A DNA stretch of 64,000 nucleotides from Macrophomina tecta (lineage: Eukaryota; Ascomycota; Dothideomycetes; Botryosphaeriales; Botryosphaeriaceae): positions 2,170,001 through 2,234,000 of the forward strand of contig JAKSGN010000005.1 in NCBI GenBank assembly GCA_024180945.1. Direction: 5' to 3'. Shown in pieces: positions 49,170 to 60,330 of this stretch. Position 1 is the stretch's first letter. Each line of letters starts with the position of its first letter. Position numbers and translations under genes: made by a program. Under the pieces are notes generated by a model. The model did no database searches. It saw only the letters and a program-made list of their open reading frames with translations, and was not told the origin of the DNA.

Positions 49170-49553
49170 TTAATTCTCCACTACTCTCTGCACATCTTTG
49201 CCTTTCACGAAAATTTCCCCCTGCCACTCCATCATGTCCACGCTCTCCTGCACCTTCCCGTCCGGAAATCCCGTCATCCTGCTGAAGACCCAGACCTTGC
49301 CCCTTCGCGTCTCCGTATCCACCTCAGCGACCATGTCCTTGATTTCGGCGTGGAAGTCCGGCATCGCGGCCATGGCCTTGGAAATCATGCCCAGGAATTC
49401 GTCGCGGCTAGTTGTCGAGGGGCGGTCGAGGTGCATGGCCGAGAAGGAGGGCGACATGTGCTGCTGAATGAACGGCGAGTCCCACTCGTGCTTGTTGCAG
49501 AGCGTGGTGAGCATCTCACGGGCGAGCTCTTTGAGGGCGGTGGCTGTCGTCAT
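49170..49553 (-). CDS. Small NTF2-like/SnoaL-like domain protein
   Basis: Single-exon gene for 127 aa. The length, the N-terminal amphipathic helices (ALKELAREMLTTLCNKHEWD) and the alternating beta-rich C-terminal half (GKVWVFSRMTGFPDG, then ESVDMMEWQGEIFVKGKDV) fit the cone-shaped NTF2/SnoaL fold. Fungal genomes hold many such short proteins; some are cyclases or dehydratases of secondary metabolism, others have no known activity. No catalytic set can be named with confidence. No signal peptide. There is no biosynthetic neighbour, so no pathway is suggested. Confidence 0.78.
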   Translation of the reverse strand: MTTATALKELAREMLTTLCNKHEWDSPFIQQHMSPSFSAMHLDRPSTTSRDEFLGMISKAMAAMPDFHAEIKDMVAEVDTETRRGKVWVFSRMTGFPDGKVQESVDMMEWQGEIFVKGKDVQRVVEN

Positions 49554-51000
49554 GGTTTTGCTTGATACTGCGTTCGTTCCGAGACGGAAGTCAGGAATGT
49601 GTTAAAACGACGGATATGTTGGAAGCTTGTTGGTTGGCAGCGGGGTCGGTGCTGACAACAATGTGAGGGCTGGAATCAATTCGATTGAGTACCTTTTGCA
49701 TGCATTTAATACCGTTGCCCCATCATTTACCAAGCTGTTGACGTCTCTATATATTCGGAGGTAGGAGGGGAGCCGTATCGGGTCGCCAATCACTTGTTGG
49801 ATTTTCCTTGTGCGAGGCAGAGAGCCTGTTTGATTGCTGCATATGGCTAGTATTGCATGATCCAGCAAGCCAGATGTGGGGATCTTCCGCCGACAAGCTT
49901 TGCACTGCCCCACACTCGAGAAAAAAAAGAGATCACTCTTGAGCTGAACTGGCCGTGGGGACTTGAAGTAATTGTCCGGCCACGGCTTTCACAGAAATGG
50001 AGGGACTTTTGCAACTCAACAAATGCTTAGCTCCCTGTAAGCTGTGCAGTACATGATTATGGGATTGCTGTCACTCGCGCTCCGAGTCCTCAGGGCCGAG
50101 GGTATAGTCTTTCGCCGTCCATTGTCGTCCAATTTTGAGGTACGTGCGAGTTGCGTCTTCGAGGCTTTTTCCCTACCACAATGGTCCTCCAATTCTCTTA
50201 CGACAAAAGTATGCGATAATTCTGCGGACAGTGTCAAAGAAGGCTCGTGTCCTCCTCCTCCTGGGTCTTATCATAAGAGTAAAGTCAGAAGAACTGAAGA
50301 CAGCTCAGAAAACGGAGGAAGAGAGACCTCAGCCGTCCCACCATCCTCCGGCCCTTTTTCCTGCGGCGATAGTGTGTTTGAGGCTTTCCAGCTTGGCGAT
50401 GGCTCAAGGAAGCTGCTCCATTGCACCGAGGCCGATGCACTTGCTTGCTTAGAGAGTGGCCTGCCGGAATCCATGCCTGGAGCGGCCGGGATTAGTAGGT
50501 TTGATATCCAGAGGGCGTTGGTAGTGGATCGGGTAAGTCGTTTGCCGACGAAGCTTCGAAGCTGTATGACCACATGGGGTTAGGCGTATAGAATAGTGCA
50601 ACATACAATCTAATTGAGATTGATGAGTGCAGATTCGATATTTGTTGGATCGTTGAGCTCTCTGCGTTGGGTATGGGCTTGAACAAATTGACGGGATGGT
50701 CGGCAGGTTGCTGGTATCCGCTGAGAACACTAAGCACAAAAGCAGCCGGAAACTTTGCCGTCTTGGCGCCGTATTCAGCAAGCATTTGCTGCGCGAAGAG
50801 AATCTCAGCGTAGTTTTGGCCATTTTGCCCTCGCGGAATTGGGCTTTAAGAAACTTTCTCATTGATACAATCTTCGCCGCCCTCAGAAACGTCGCAACCC
50901 CAAGCTCATTAAAGGGGTTGTGTTTTCTTTTGGGTTCTATGTGGAACTTATGGCCCTTTTCATAGTCACGGAAGTTTTCTGTGATTGGTTAATACTCCCA
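49554..51000. other. Gene-poor 1.4 kb interval
   Basis: No gene supported. A plus-strand frame of 179 codons at 50044-50583 has Ser/Gly/Glu-rich content but no recognisable domain and a strongly overlapping antisense frame. One GTGCAAA-type site (as TTTGCAC) lies near 49898. Confidence 0.45.
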
Positions 51001-53081
51001 TTAGAGAGGCAACTCGGTGGATGTTTTGGTAATGATACGCTTCAAGTGTACTTGGAGGATCCTGGACGCAAGAACGGGATATGAGCGAACAAAAGATGAA
51101 TTGGAAAGCAACCCTTCTATCGCTCGGGAAGAATTCTTGCCCAGTTTTTCTCGAAGATTCGAAATCGCAACCGAAGGCCCGACTATGGCTTTGAGAGCGC
51201 GAATTTCCGTCTCAATGTCATCGTGTGAGGGCCTTCTCATGATGGTACGTACCAGTATTTCGAGAGGCTGAGGTGCGTGGCCCTTGGAGAAGGCAAGATT
51301 GGTGCCGCGGTGCAGCAAAGTTTGAATCAAGTCTGCGGTCGGGATATGAAGCGGTCTTCTCGTACAGCCTTCCACAAGCCTCGAAAGCAAGGTTTCTCCG
51401 TTACCATCTGGCTGAGGGACCAGCCGCTCCACGAGAAACGTGGCTGTCGAAGCGTCTGGTATGCGATAGAGAAGCGCATGCCCAAGAGTTTCTTCGGGGT
51501 CGTCCTCGTCTCTCGAGCGCAGGAGCGGAAAACCTCATACCAAGATCCAGTCCAACTTTGATGAAGAACACCAGACACTCCTTCTCATCGTCAGTAAGGA
51601 AATCCCCCCAATCCTGCCGTTTCTTCCAAGGCTCGAGAAATTGTGCAAATGATCTTGATGCATCGGCCTGAGCCTCGAGCAGTATGTGGACCATACGTGT
51701 GGCGGACTGGTGTCCTTGTTCACCGTAATCCCTGCTCCTTCTTTGCGGGGCAAGGTCGACCGCTGTGCGGCCTCGGCCGGGATATTCCAGATGTCCATGT
51801 AGTTCGAGTACTGGAGAGTCAACCTCAGCGCCATATTGTAAAATCAGAGATACATTTTCCGGATCCTTGGCATAGTCATACGCGATATGCAGAGTCTGCC
51901 TGCCAGTTGCATCTCTGGCATGGACGGATGCTCCGCTCTCCAATAGCTTGCACATGTTCCAAGATTGCTAAGGAGCGCTGCGGTCAAAGGCTTGTAAAAC
52001 TCAATTTTTCCGTCAGGATGGTCAATGGTCGCCCCGAATTCGACTAGCACTTCAATGATATCTGGAGTCGAGAACCCGGCTGCCCACCATAACAGGATCC
52101 TGTCAAAACAGGTCCCCACTGATGAATCCAGAAACGTGTGGTTGCGAAAGGGTATCGGTGTGTTGACGACGGAAGGTCGGAGTCCTTTGAGCGCTTCGTT
52201 CAAGACTTTGCCTCTTCCACGTATTATGTGATCCAGGAGCCCCTAGAACTGTGTCATTTAAATGATACGTGTTACATTCCATTGCTTCGTAGGTCAGTAC
52301 TTCAGAGTTAGTTCGCCAGTACGACACGGATTCCATTTCATCGCCCTCAACACCTAACAGATCTTCCGGGAAAATCTGATAGAACTGAAGTTCATGACTA
52401 GTCAAAACCTCATTAATCTAATATGTTGCGATATTTGGTACCCCAGGGGCTGTCTTAATAAAGCTGTCTGGTCCAGAAAAGGGTGCGCTCCAGCACGATG
52501 AGAGGAAAGACTCGCTAGTTTGATTGTTGCAAGCACTAAGCTGAAATGCCGTCACTGGGTCAAGGGAGTCCATTGTAAAAGCAATACCGTTCATACTTGT
52601 AATACTTGGGCGTGTCATGCTGGTTTGCAGTATATAAGGTGCGATTGTTGTATGTGATGTGGCAGGAATTTCCGCAGTTGCGACGTTAGGGCTCCCATCG
52701 ATCTCTGCTTGGAGGTGCGATCTGACCAATGACGAAACATCGCTCGATTGTCTCCTCTGTGGCAATCCGCAAACTTCGGTGGATCTGGTCGTGGCGGTAC
52801 AATTACCGGGATTCTTTTTGAACCCCAACTCCTTGATCTTACTCCGGTAAGAGCGGATTCTGCAATTTAGTCAGCCCTCAGGAAGTGGCTCAATAGACTG
52901 CAAATGGCGGTTGAGGATGTTGGATAAACACCAATACGACTTACGAAGCTTTGAAACACTTACGAAGCCTTGACTCGACCCGTACGACTTCAAGGTGCTG
53001 GCCATCTTTAACATACATTCGACGGATATCCTGGCGAGCATCGTCCCACTTGATGGTTGTGGGTCCCATAGTCTTGACCAT
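51001..53081 (-). pseudogene. Decayed Clr5-domain ankyrin-repeat gene
   Basis: The 5' end encodes a Clr5 domain (PF14420): exon 53081-52945 with IKWDDARQDIRRMYVKDGQH spliced to an exon from 52859 with SYRSKIKELGFKKN (intron 85 bp, donor GTAAGT, acceptor TTGCAG). A further intron at 52300-52243 (GTACTG..CTAG, phase 0) is likely. Ankyrin-like segments follow, such as PDIIEVLVEFGATIDHPDG, then CKLLESGASVHARDATGRQT and VSLILQYGAEVDSP. Three lesions break the frame: an in-frame TAG at 52418-52420, with no intron of normal size to remove it; a one-base shift near 51955 between LLSNLGT and CKLLESG; and a one-base excess in a four-base homopolymer at 51529-51532. Beyond these the frame reads on to a stop at 51001. 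Clr5-ankyrin proteins are a large, fast-turning family in Pezizomycotina. Assembly errors are the alternative to true decay. Confidence 0.75.
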
Positions 53082-53142
53082 GATGGCTGTTAAAGGAAAA
53101 ACAGATGGTAGGTGGAAAGTCCCCACCCAGTCAATTTGAATG

Positions 53143-53800
53143 GCGTTCGAGTGCAAAATTCATGCTGACTAGACCACTAGGTTGCATTGCAAGACTGACT
53201 CGGGACGACCCATTGCCATTGCCGCTACCCCTTGCTACGCCACCGGAATGACGAGGGTATGCACCATACGTCAACAGAATCGCACCAGTCAAAGCTCCTG
53301 TCTATACTGCAAGGCAGCAGGCAACTGGAGCTCACCAGCGTTCGAGTGCAAACCACCAGTCTTACACAGAAGCTCGGCGCACGGCGTGGACTACGCACCT
53401 CGCAACAGGCTTGGGTGCATAAAGCGGAGTGCAAAAGGGCTTTTTCAGAGGAAGTCATGGTGGATAGGTCTGCTCGTGTGCATCCTCAGGATCCTGACTT
53501 TTCGTACAACCAGGCAGCGCCTTCGCGCACCCTATTGCGCAAAAGTGCTGGGCGAAGACGCTGCAGGTCACCCCACGCAATCAACTTTGCATGGGGCCCA
53601 TCGATCCGCCAATTATGAGCTTTTGCACTCACCTGCCACAATATGACGGACAGTTTGCACTCGGGACTCTCATTGAGAACCGGCCAGCTGTGCGGAGCAT
53701 TCTGCTCTGGTACCAGCTGTGCTTTTGCACATCAATACGAACGGCTTGAAAGGCAGAGCCTCAAACATAGCGCAAGTGTATGAGCTTGTACTGGTGCAAA
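53143..53800. repeat. Cluster of seven GTGCAAA motifs in both orientations
   Basis: GTGCAAA occurs at 53151, 53346, 53429 and 53794 on the plus strand, and as TTTGCAC at 53622, 53654 and 53724. Five copies extend to GAGTGCAAA or its complement. The 15-mer GCGTTCGAGTGCAAA is perfectly repeated at 53143 and 53338. The block lies immediately upstream of the decayed Clr5-ankyrin gene and has no coding content I can support. Confidence 0.8.
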
Positions 53801-54569
53801 TGAAGAGAACTGTATGGAGACCGATAAGGACGCCTGCCCCATTGCTCGAACATGCTCAAAATCCAAGGGAGACCGGAAACAAGTGGATACTCTTGTTCAT
53901 CTTTTCTTTCTGCCAAATACCCATGGACCCTTCTGGCTGTGTGAGTTCTCCATAGAATCCAATCTGATCCCTTCGACACCATGCTCTCACCCGCCTCTTA
54001 CTTATCGTTTAATACCAAAATCGTCAAAGTCATCCCGAGCTCTTGGACAATGTCCAGCCAATCGAATCCGGCCTCGCTCACCACCTCCAACCTCACCACC
54101 TGCAATTCGTCCACCGAATCGGCCGGCAACAACAACAGCCGCAATATTCTGAAGGCGGCTCACGAACTCAGCTTCGAAATGCACAGCGGCCGGCAGGGAA
54201 GCCAGAGCCCCGGGCAACCCCCGACGGAACAATATCTCCACGGCCAAAATGATCCTTACTCTGTTAGCGCATTCAAAAGCAGAAAGGACACGTGTGCCTT
54301 GTGGAACCCGACAACTTGAGCCGAGATCATAAGTAGAGGACTGAGGACGCCGGGCCTGTTGAGTTGTGGAATTGCGGGTGGGGTATTGGTGCCACAAATC
54401 GTTTATCAGTTCTATGAAGGATTTTGTGAACTCGTATTGGCAGCTCTAAGGGTACGTGAAGTTAAGCGGCCGTATGACCGGTTTTCAAAAGGAACAAATC
54501 CAGTTTTCCTTCTCTCGTGTCTACATTCTTCGGATTGCCTCTCGAGACTCCCAACTCCTTTTCATTCAC
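53801..54569. other. Intergenic region, 3' flank of the glutamate-cysteine ligase gene
   Basis: No gene supported. A plus-strand frame of 112 codons (53981-54319) is Ser/Asn/Thr-rich with no domain and has a comparably long antisense frame. Confidence 0.4.
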
Positions 54570-56845
54570 CTACCGTCTCACCCCGAACATCTCTTTCCCA
54601 TAAACACCCCTTCCTTCCATATTCGTAATCTCTTCAACCGCTTTGACAAGGTCGTATTGAATTTCTTCATTGACCACACTATCTTTCTCATACCTCGGAT
54701 GATCGGCGACAAAGTGACGGATCCACTTGGCTGCCGTCCAGAGCGTACCGTCGGCACGGCGTCTAATCAAGTCGAGGTAGCGGGCGAGGTCACAGCGCGT
54801 CTCAACGTCCACATTCATGCTGTCAAGGTACGACTCCACTATCGGGATCAAACCAGGGAAACCATTTGTCGTAGGCTGGCCGTTCATGATCTCAGCGACA
54901 GTCATGAGGCTGTACTCACTCTCGACGGGGCCGAGCGGCGGAGTTGTAGAACCATTGTCGGTGACGGCAGGCGAAGCGGTTCCGCTGGCGCGCTTGCTAC
55001 CGTTGGGATGTGCAGGACGTGGCGAGAATGGATCATTGCGGAAGTAGAACTTGCGGGAGTTGACAGCATCACGTGCGTGTGCGGTCTCCATGTTCTCGGT
55101 GACGCGAGCGATCGGAATGTAGAAGTTAAGATCATAAGACAGGATGGCACGGGTGATCAAGACGATGAAGATGCTGAAAGCAGCATTTTCAAAGTCGGTC
55201 AACTGGATTTCCATTGGCCGGAACTCCACACGCCAACCAATATCACTGCCATGCGGCGGAGGCTTGAACCGCATATGCTGCCAATTAGTTGATTGCAAGT
55301 TCTCAAAATGGTCGACCTTGTCCAGGTCGAGTTCTTGAAGGTCCTCGTTGAAGACGACAATTGGGTCCCTGATGAACAAATGCGCAAAGTGAGTCGCCAA
55401 CAAGTCGTCCATGCCGCCATCCACCAACCGCTGCTTGAGTGCTGGATCGATGACTAAGTCCGGATCGAGATACTCCCTACGGAGCCTTGAGTCTTGGGCA
55501 ATGTACGTTGAGTTGGACGCATATCTCGACTTCGGAATCCGCCAGCGGTCGTTTTTCAACGGCTTCTCTCCGAGCTCTTCAGCTGTTCGGCAGTCTACCG
55601 ATTTGCTGATTTGATTCCATCGCACATCAGTGTCGGCGAGGAAACCCTTGTAGATGGGGGTGGCGGCGGTCAAAGCGAGCAGAATCGGGCCAAGAGGACT
55701 GAGCTGGTCATACATCTTCCGGCCTTCTTCGATATTCTTGGCTTGGAAGGTGATTTGCAAACAACAACTTCCCATGCCAAAAGCCATAGCATCCATGTAG
55801 ATGTGGTTTTCCTTTGCGGCGCCGTTCCGAACATCGTCATCCTCGGGCCAATTATGTAGGTCGTAGTTCACCGTGGGATCGCGAAACGGCCAAGGAGTGC
55901 GCTCGTCTCTGAAGACCGGGACATTGATCTCGACCTTCCGTCCTCTCCTAGCTCTTATGTTTGCAGCAAGGGTCGGAAACCTGATATGCGGGTTCGCGAT
56001 CTCGTCCGGAACGTACTGCGACCGAAGTTTGGGGCCGGAAGGAGGGTAGGCGGGGGTGATGAAGTCGCCCAATCCGAGGCGAGGGAAGGTAGTCATGGTG
56101 ATTGGCGCCTCGGCGGGGTCCATGTGCTCTTTCGCTATGACGCGCCTGGAGAGTGCTCAGCCCGTTGTCTCGTAGCAGATTCAGGTTGACACCCACCTCC
56201 GTTTCATGTTTGGCTCGACGTCGAGAAGATCCTTAAAGCCGATGCCCCAGGGTTTACCGGGCGTTGTTTCAAGCATAAAACGACCGAACTCCGGGTGGAA
56301 TACCGGCGCCGTGTCTCCCTTTCTATGCGGCGACGTCAGCACCCCATCCACGTACTGTCCCAGACTGTGCACTGACTTGGTGTCCACCTGCTGCATGTCT
56401 GGCACGCCGCCGCCCTCCTTGAGCAGCTTCTCGTCGGCAGCCAGAGCAGCCAGGATGTCTGCCTGGCGCAGGGACAGTTTGACTTTGCGGTTGGCATCGT
56501 CGTAGGCAACGACCAGGTATTCGATCTGTGTCTCGGCGCTCAGCAGATCCCCCTCGCAGGCAATGGCAGGCAGCATACCTCGTCACCCCAGAGCATGGCG
56601 TCACGCTCCTTGCCCTTGGCGCGGCGCCAGATGGCGAGCAGTTGCTGCGGCGGTCGGCATTAGCACGTGTTTGGGTAGGCGGGCGGCAGGCGGGTTACCT
56701 CTATGCCCCATTCGCGCACCTGGCCGGCGACCTTCTTTGCGTCCGGCCAGTCAAGCGGGGTACCGAGTGCCCTGGCGGCATGCGGGTCAGTATGGCTTGC
56801 AGGAGGGGTCGGTGGTGTTGGCGGGTGGTCTCACAGAAGGCCCAT
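54570..56845 (-). CDS. GSH1: Glutamate-cysteine ligase (gamma-glutamylcysteine synthetase)
   Basis: Cytosolic enzyme joining L-glutamate and L-cysteine with ATP, the rate-limiting step of glutathione synthesis. Five exons: 56845-56835, 56771-56699, 56644-56579, 56525-56197 and 56145-54570; introns are 51-63 bp. The product is 684 aa, normal for fungal GCS. The first exon has only 11 nt, and the splice yields the conserved start MGLLALGTPLDW. EWGIEQLLAIW and MLWGDEIEYLVV follow across two more introns. NMKRRRVIAKEHM spans the last intron. The family signature MDAMAFGMGSCCLQITFQ lies near residue 276, and the NSRKFYFRND segment is in the C-terminal half. In yeast the gene is induced by Yap1 under oxidative and metal stress; no site was verified here. 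Divergent from the 58690 gene. Confidence 0.96.
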
Positions 56846-58689
56846 TTTCTTGAACCCCGCGTCTCGTCCGACGTCAACGTCTGGCGGCCGGAGATTGAGC
56901 TCAGCGCTCGCGGTGGAGAGGGCAATTCACGAGGCTGCGCGGCACGGAAGCCAGTGCACGGCGAGACGGGTGCGATCGCGCGGGTCACTGCTTCGGAGCG
57001 CGGACGGGGTCTGCTCGCTGCTTGCTGCTCGACGGGAGTGTAGTCGAGAGTAGAGGGGCCGCGAGAATTGCGTGCGATAGGGCCGGCCCGCGCAGGGCGG
57101 CGCCTCAGGCTCCGCGGCCGAGGGCAAACTGACACCGCAATGATGCTGATAAATCACGACGGCTACGGCGACGCGCTCGCAGCGACGGGAGCTCGACGCG
57201 CAGCCGGCGACGAGGGCCACGGTTGCACGTGCCGAGTCCGGGGGAGCGATCGAAATTGAGCGGAAATCTTCATCATCGCGACACGAGGCGCAATTACCAC
57301 CGCACATTAGCAGATCGGCGGGCGCTCTGGGGCGGCGAGACACAGGTGCAACTGCATCTGGGAGCAGGGCGCGCTTCTTGCGCAGGCACACGCAGGGCCT
57401 CTGTTTGATGAGCCGTCCGGGCTGTCCTGGCCGTGTTGCGGGCGGCGGGCTAGCGTACTACTGGAAGGGCTGACGCAGATAAGGCGTTTCAGCCGGGGGA
57501 AACGAGCGGTCAAGGCGTGATGAAACTCGCCGTTGCGGCCACGAGGCCCGAAATAGACTGCTGCACAAGGCGCCTTTTTCGGGGCGCGTTGAGCGGCACG
57601 TTGGCTCGACGAACGGTAGCGGGCGGGCTTGATTGGCTGGCGGCGCAGCGCGACAGCCACGAGACCCTGGCCGCATACGCGCCGGGCGCTCGCTGTGCTG
57701 GCGGGCAGACAGACGCCGGCCGCCGAACCACCACCGCGCCCGCCAGCCAAACGCAGGCCAGGAAACACTCGTCGCCTGCTGCCTTGCGCGCAGCCGGAAG
57801 CGCGCGGCGGCATTGCGATGCTTGGCGCGTCGCGAGGCAGCGCCTGGTGGGCGGAGAGGGCTGCAGCGCACGGGCCACACGCTTGGGCAGGGCCAGGGAT
57901 GGCGCGCAGAGGCCAGATGCCGCCGCTGCCCCTGAGCGCTGAATTGCTGGCTGGAATCGCCGTCCCCTTTGGGTTTAGCGGGCGCTGCTCTTTCATCCAA
58001 CAAGAGGCGCCACTCGCCCGGGCTCGCCTTCTCTCTGATTTTCCTCCGCCCGTCTTCTCCCCTCTGTTCGCCGCTTTCTGGCTTTCTCGTCACCTCCCTC
58101 TTCTCGTTGTTCCTTCCCGTTCGCCAGCCCGCGTGATAGCGCCGCTGCCGTTGTCGTTGCCTTGCCTTACATACTTAGCTGGCCCGACCGCCGCCTAATC
58201 GACTCCCAGCGCGCCCGCGTCGTCGCTCCCTTGTGCTTTGCAGAGCAACCAGCACCGCCTAGTCCCGCAGCCCGGCGTCTTTAGATTTCGCCTCTCTTCT
58301 CCATCCTTCCTGTATTCACTTGCCTGCCTGAGCCCCGGCGCTTCCGCGTATCGCGACAGCCTCATCCCAGCCGGCTTTCCCCCGCGCCAACCCACCCAAA
58401 GGACCCTGTTGCGTCACTGCTCGCCCGCCGCGACGCCGTCTTTGTCTGCTTTTGCGCTTCCTACTCTGCGATCCTCTGCGATCCTTAATCCTTAATTCGG
58501 TCCGCTTTTGTTCCTTGGCTTTCTGTCTCAGCTATTCGTACCATTTCAACCCAACAGCCCACAGAGCCTCCGACACCAGTTGGAGCCGCACGCCACCCTT
58601 CACTTGCGACCAGTTTGTGAATCACGGTTCTTCGCGGAGCTAATTCTACTCGTACAAAACCCCCCTCCCCTCTTAGACCGTTCATCATA
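56846..58689. other. 1.8 kb divergent promoter region
   Basis: Between the GSH1 start and the start of the 58690 gene. GC-rich left of 58.0 kb, strongly pyrimidine-rich from about 58.0 to 58.68 kb, as in leaders of well-expressed fungal genes. Open frames in it have no domains and are not supported. Confidence 0.6.
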
Positions 58690-60330
58690 ATGAGCATGGA
58701 CGCTGGCGGTCTTGCTCAAATGACCTACAACAACAACAACAACTTCTCCTCCAACGGAGGCCTCGGGGTTCCGACTGCCGGCTTCGCGTCTCGCGGCAAG
58801 GGCAACCACCTGAAGCGTCTCAGTGCTGCCGCACCCCCCAAGATCGGTTCCATTAGCGAGCACCCCGTCAACGACCAACCCACCCCCAGGACCAGTCGCT
58901 CGCACCTCCTTGCTGGCCTGCGCACTGCGCCCAAGACCCCTGGTTCCGTGCCTCAGTCGGCCCCCTTCACCCAGAACCAGTTCGGTGGCTCGGGTAACTC
59001 CAAGCAAGCCGCTTTCAACGCTGGCTCTGGCTACGGTGGCCCCCAGACGGCCATTGGCTCCGGTTTCTCCAACGGCCTCCAGAACCAGTACGGCATTGCT
59101 GCTGGTCGCCAGATCTATTCGCTCCCCGAGCAGGTCTTGGCCCCTCCGCCCGTCCAGTTCGACCACGATGACAGCACCGACATCGATCCCAACCTTGCTG
59201 CCCAGCTCATGGCTACCGAGCTCTACCTGCAGCAGCGTCAGCAGCAGCTCCAGCAGCAATTGCTCAGCCTCACTGCTCAGCAGTTTGCCAGCATGAACCT
59301 CAACGGAGGCAACATGCGCCAGCAGCAGTACCCGATGACTCCGATGACCCCTCAGTCGGGATTCTACGGTCAGCAGTTCCAGCAGGCGCAGGAGGCTCAG
59401 GCTGGGCTTCAGGTCGTCTACAATCCGATGACCGGCCAGTATCAGTACGTCATGGATCAGAACGTGCAGCAGCCGCAGCTCTCCGACTCGCCGCCTCCGC
59501 CCACTCCGAGCTTCACCAACTCGCCGCCCAAGTCGGGCACGCCTACCTTCCGTCAGTCTCCTCCGAACGAAAGGCCAAACCCCTTTGAGCGCAACATGCG
59601 TAGCTCTCGCAGCACTTCTCCCCCGAAGAAGTCCCAGACTCCTCCCGTGGACGTCACTCCTCTGCCGCCGCCGTCGGCGAACGCCTTCCGTCGCGGCCAT
59701 AAGAAGAATGTCTCGTCTTTGACTCTGAGCAACCTCGAGGGCGCTGCCGATGGCCCCAAGTCCGCTTTCGTCCGTTCCGTCGGTTTCCCGCAGACTCCCA
59801 TGACCGGCACATTCGGCCCCGGTCAAGCCCGTGCGGGCGAGCACCCGGCCCGTCAGCCTCGCGGACCCCCGCCGCTTGAGGAGCTTCAGGCTGCTCCTAC
59901 TGCCAAGCACGAGGGTAGCAAGAATTTTGCTTCTCGTCAGCGCCGTTCGGCTGTGCGCAATCTTGTGCGTGCCGGCATTGAACGTCGCGGCGTTCGCAGC
60001 GGTAGCGGTGGCAGTGGAACTCCGGTCAGCGAGGCTGACATGAGCTTCCCTATCTCGGACAATGACTCCGATAGCGTTCGCAGCGGTAGCCTTTCTGGCA
60101 AGCCCAGCATTGGCAGCCTCCGTGCTGCAGCTAGTGGCGCCATTGGTTCTGAGAGGAAGGCTTCCAAGGAGCGCCTGAGGGAGAGGACTGGCAGCGATGG
60201 CTGGACTGCCAATACCATGAGCAGTGACGAAGAGATTGTCGAGGTCGTGACTGAGGAGTCAAAGGGAAGGAAGAAGACTCCCATGCTGGTGCTCACCAGT
60301 GCCGAGAAGCGCAAGAGCTCCATGTTCTGA
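58690..60330 (+). CDS. Low-complexity protein of unknown function
   Basis: Single-exon gene for 546 aa with no domain I recognise. The N-terminus has an Asn run (YNNNNNFSS). A Gln-rich region lies at about residues 175-240, including LYLQQRQQQLQQQL. A repeated Pro/Thr/Ser-rich middle follows, with PPPPTPSFTNSPPKSGTPTF. From about residue 400 a basic, helix-prone stretch (ASRQRRSAVRNLVRAGIERR) leads to a Ser-rich, then Glu/Lys-rich end (EEIVEVVTEESKGRKK). No signal peptide or membrane segment. It looks like a disordered scaffold, RNA-associated or cytoskeletal protein, but this is guesswork from composition. Codon use is strongly biased to C-ending codons and the leader is pyrimidine-rich, which suggests high expression. 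The 436-codon antisense frame is a shadow. Confidence 0.85.
   Translation: MSMDAGGLAQMTYNNNNNFSSNGGLGVPTAGFASRGKGNHLKRLSAAAPPKIGSISEHPVNDQPTPRTSRSHLLAGLRTAPKTPGSVPQSAPFTQNQFGGSGNSKQAAFNAGSGYGGPQTAIGSGFSNGLQNQYGIAAGRQIYSLPEQVLAPPPVQFDHDDSTDIDPNLAAQLMATELYLQQRQQQLQQQLLSLTAQQFASMNLNGGNMRQQQYPMTPMTPQSGFYGQQFQQAQEAQAGLQVVYNPMTGQYQYVMDQNVQQPQLSDSPPPPTPSFTNSPPKSGTPTFRQSPPNERPNPFERNMRSSRSTSPPKKSQTPPVDVTPLPPPSANAFRRGHKKNVSSLTLSNLEGAADGPKSAFVRSVGFPQTPMTGTFGPGQARAGEHPARQPRGPPPLEELQAAPTAKHEGSKNFASRQRRSAVRNLVRAGIERRGVRSGSGGSGTPVSEADMSFPISDNDSDSVRSGSLSGKPSIGSLRAAASGAIGSERKASKERLRERTGSDGWTANTMSSDEEIVEVVTEESKGRKKTPMLVLTSAEKRKSSMF

Noticed and set aside
50044..50583. 179-codon plus-strand frame
   Set aside because: No recognisable domain or conserved segment; overlapped by similar minus-strand frames.
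51001..53081. Repeat-induced point mutation as the cause of gene decay
   Set aside because: Two of the three lesions are single-base length changes, and the region is not strongly AT-enriched.
53981..54319. 112-codon Ser/Asn/Thr-rich plus-strand frame
   Set aside because: No domain, comparable antisense frame at 54002-54397, no promoter or splice support. Could be real but not supportable.
58600..59910. 436-codon minus-strand frame opposite the 58690 gene
   Set aside because: Antisense shadow of a strongly codon-biased gene; Arg/Leu/Gly-rich with no domain.
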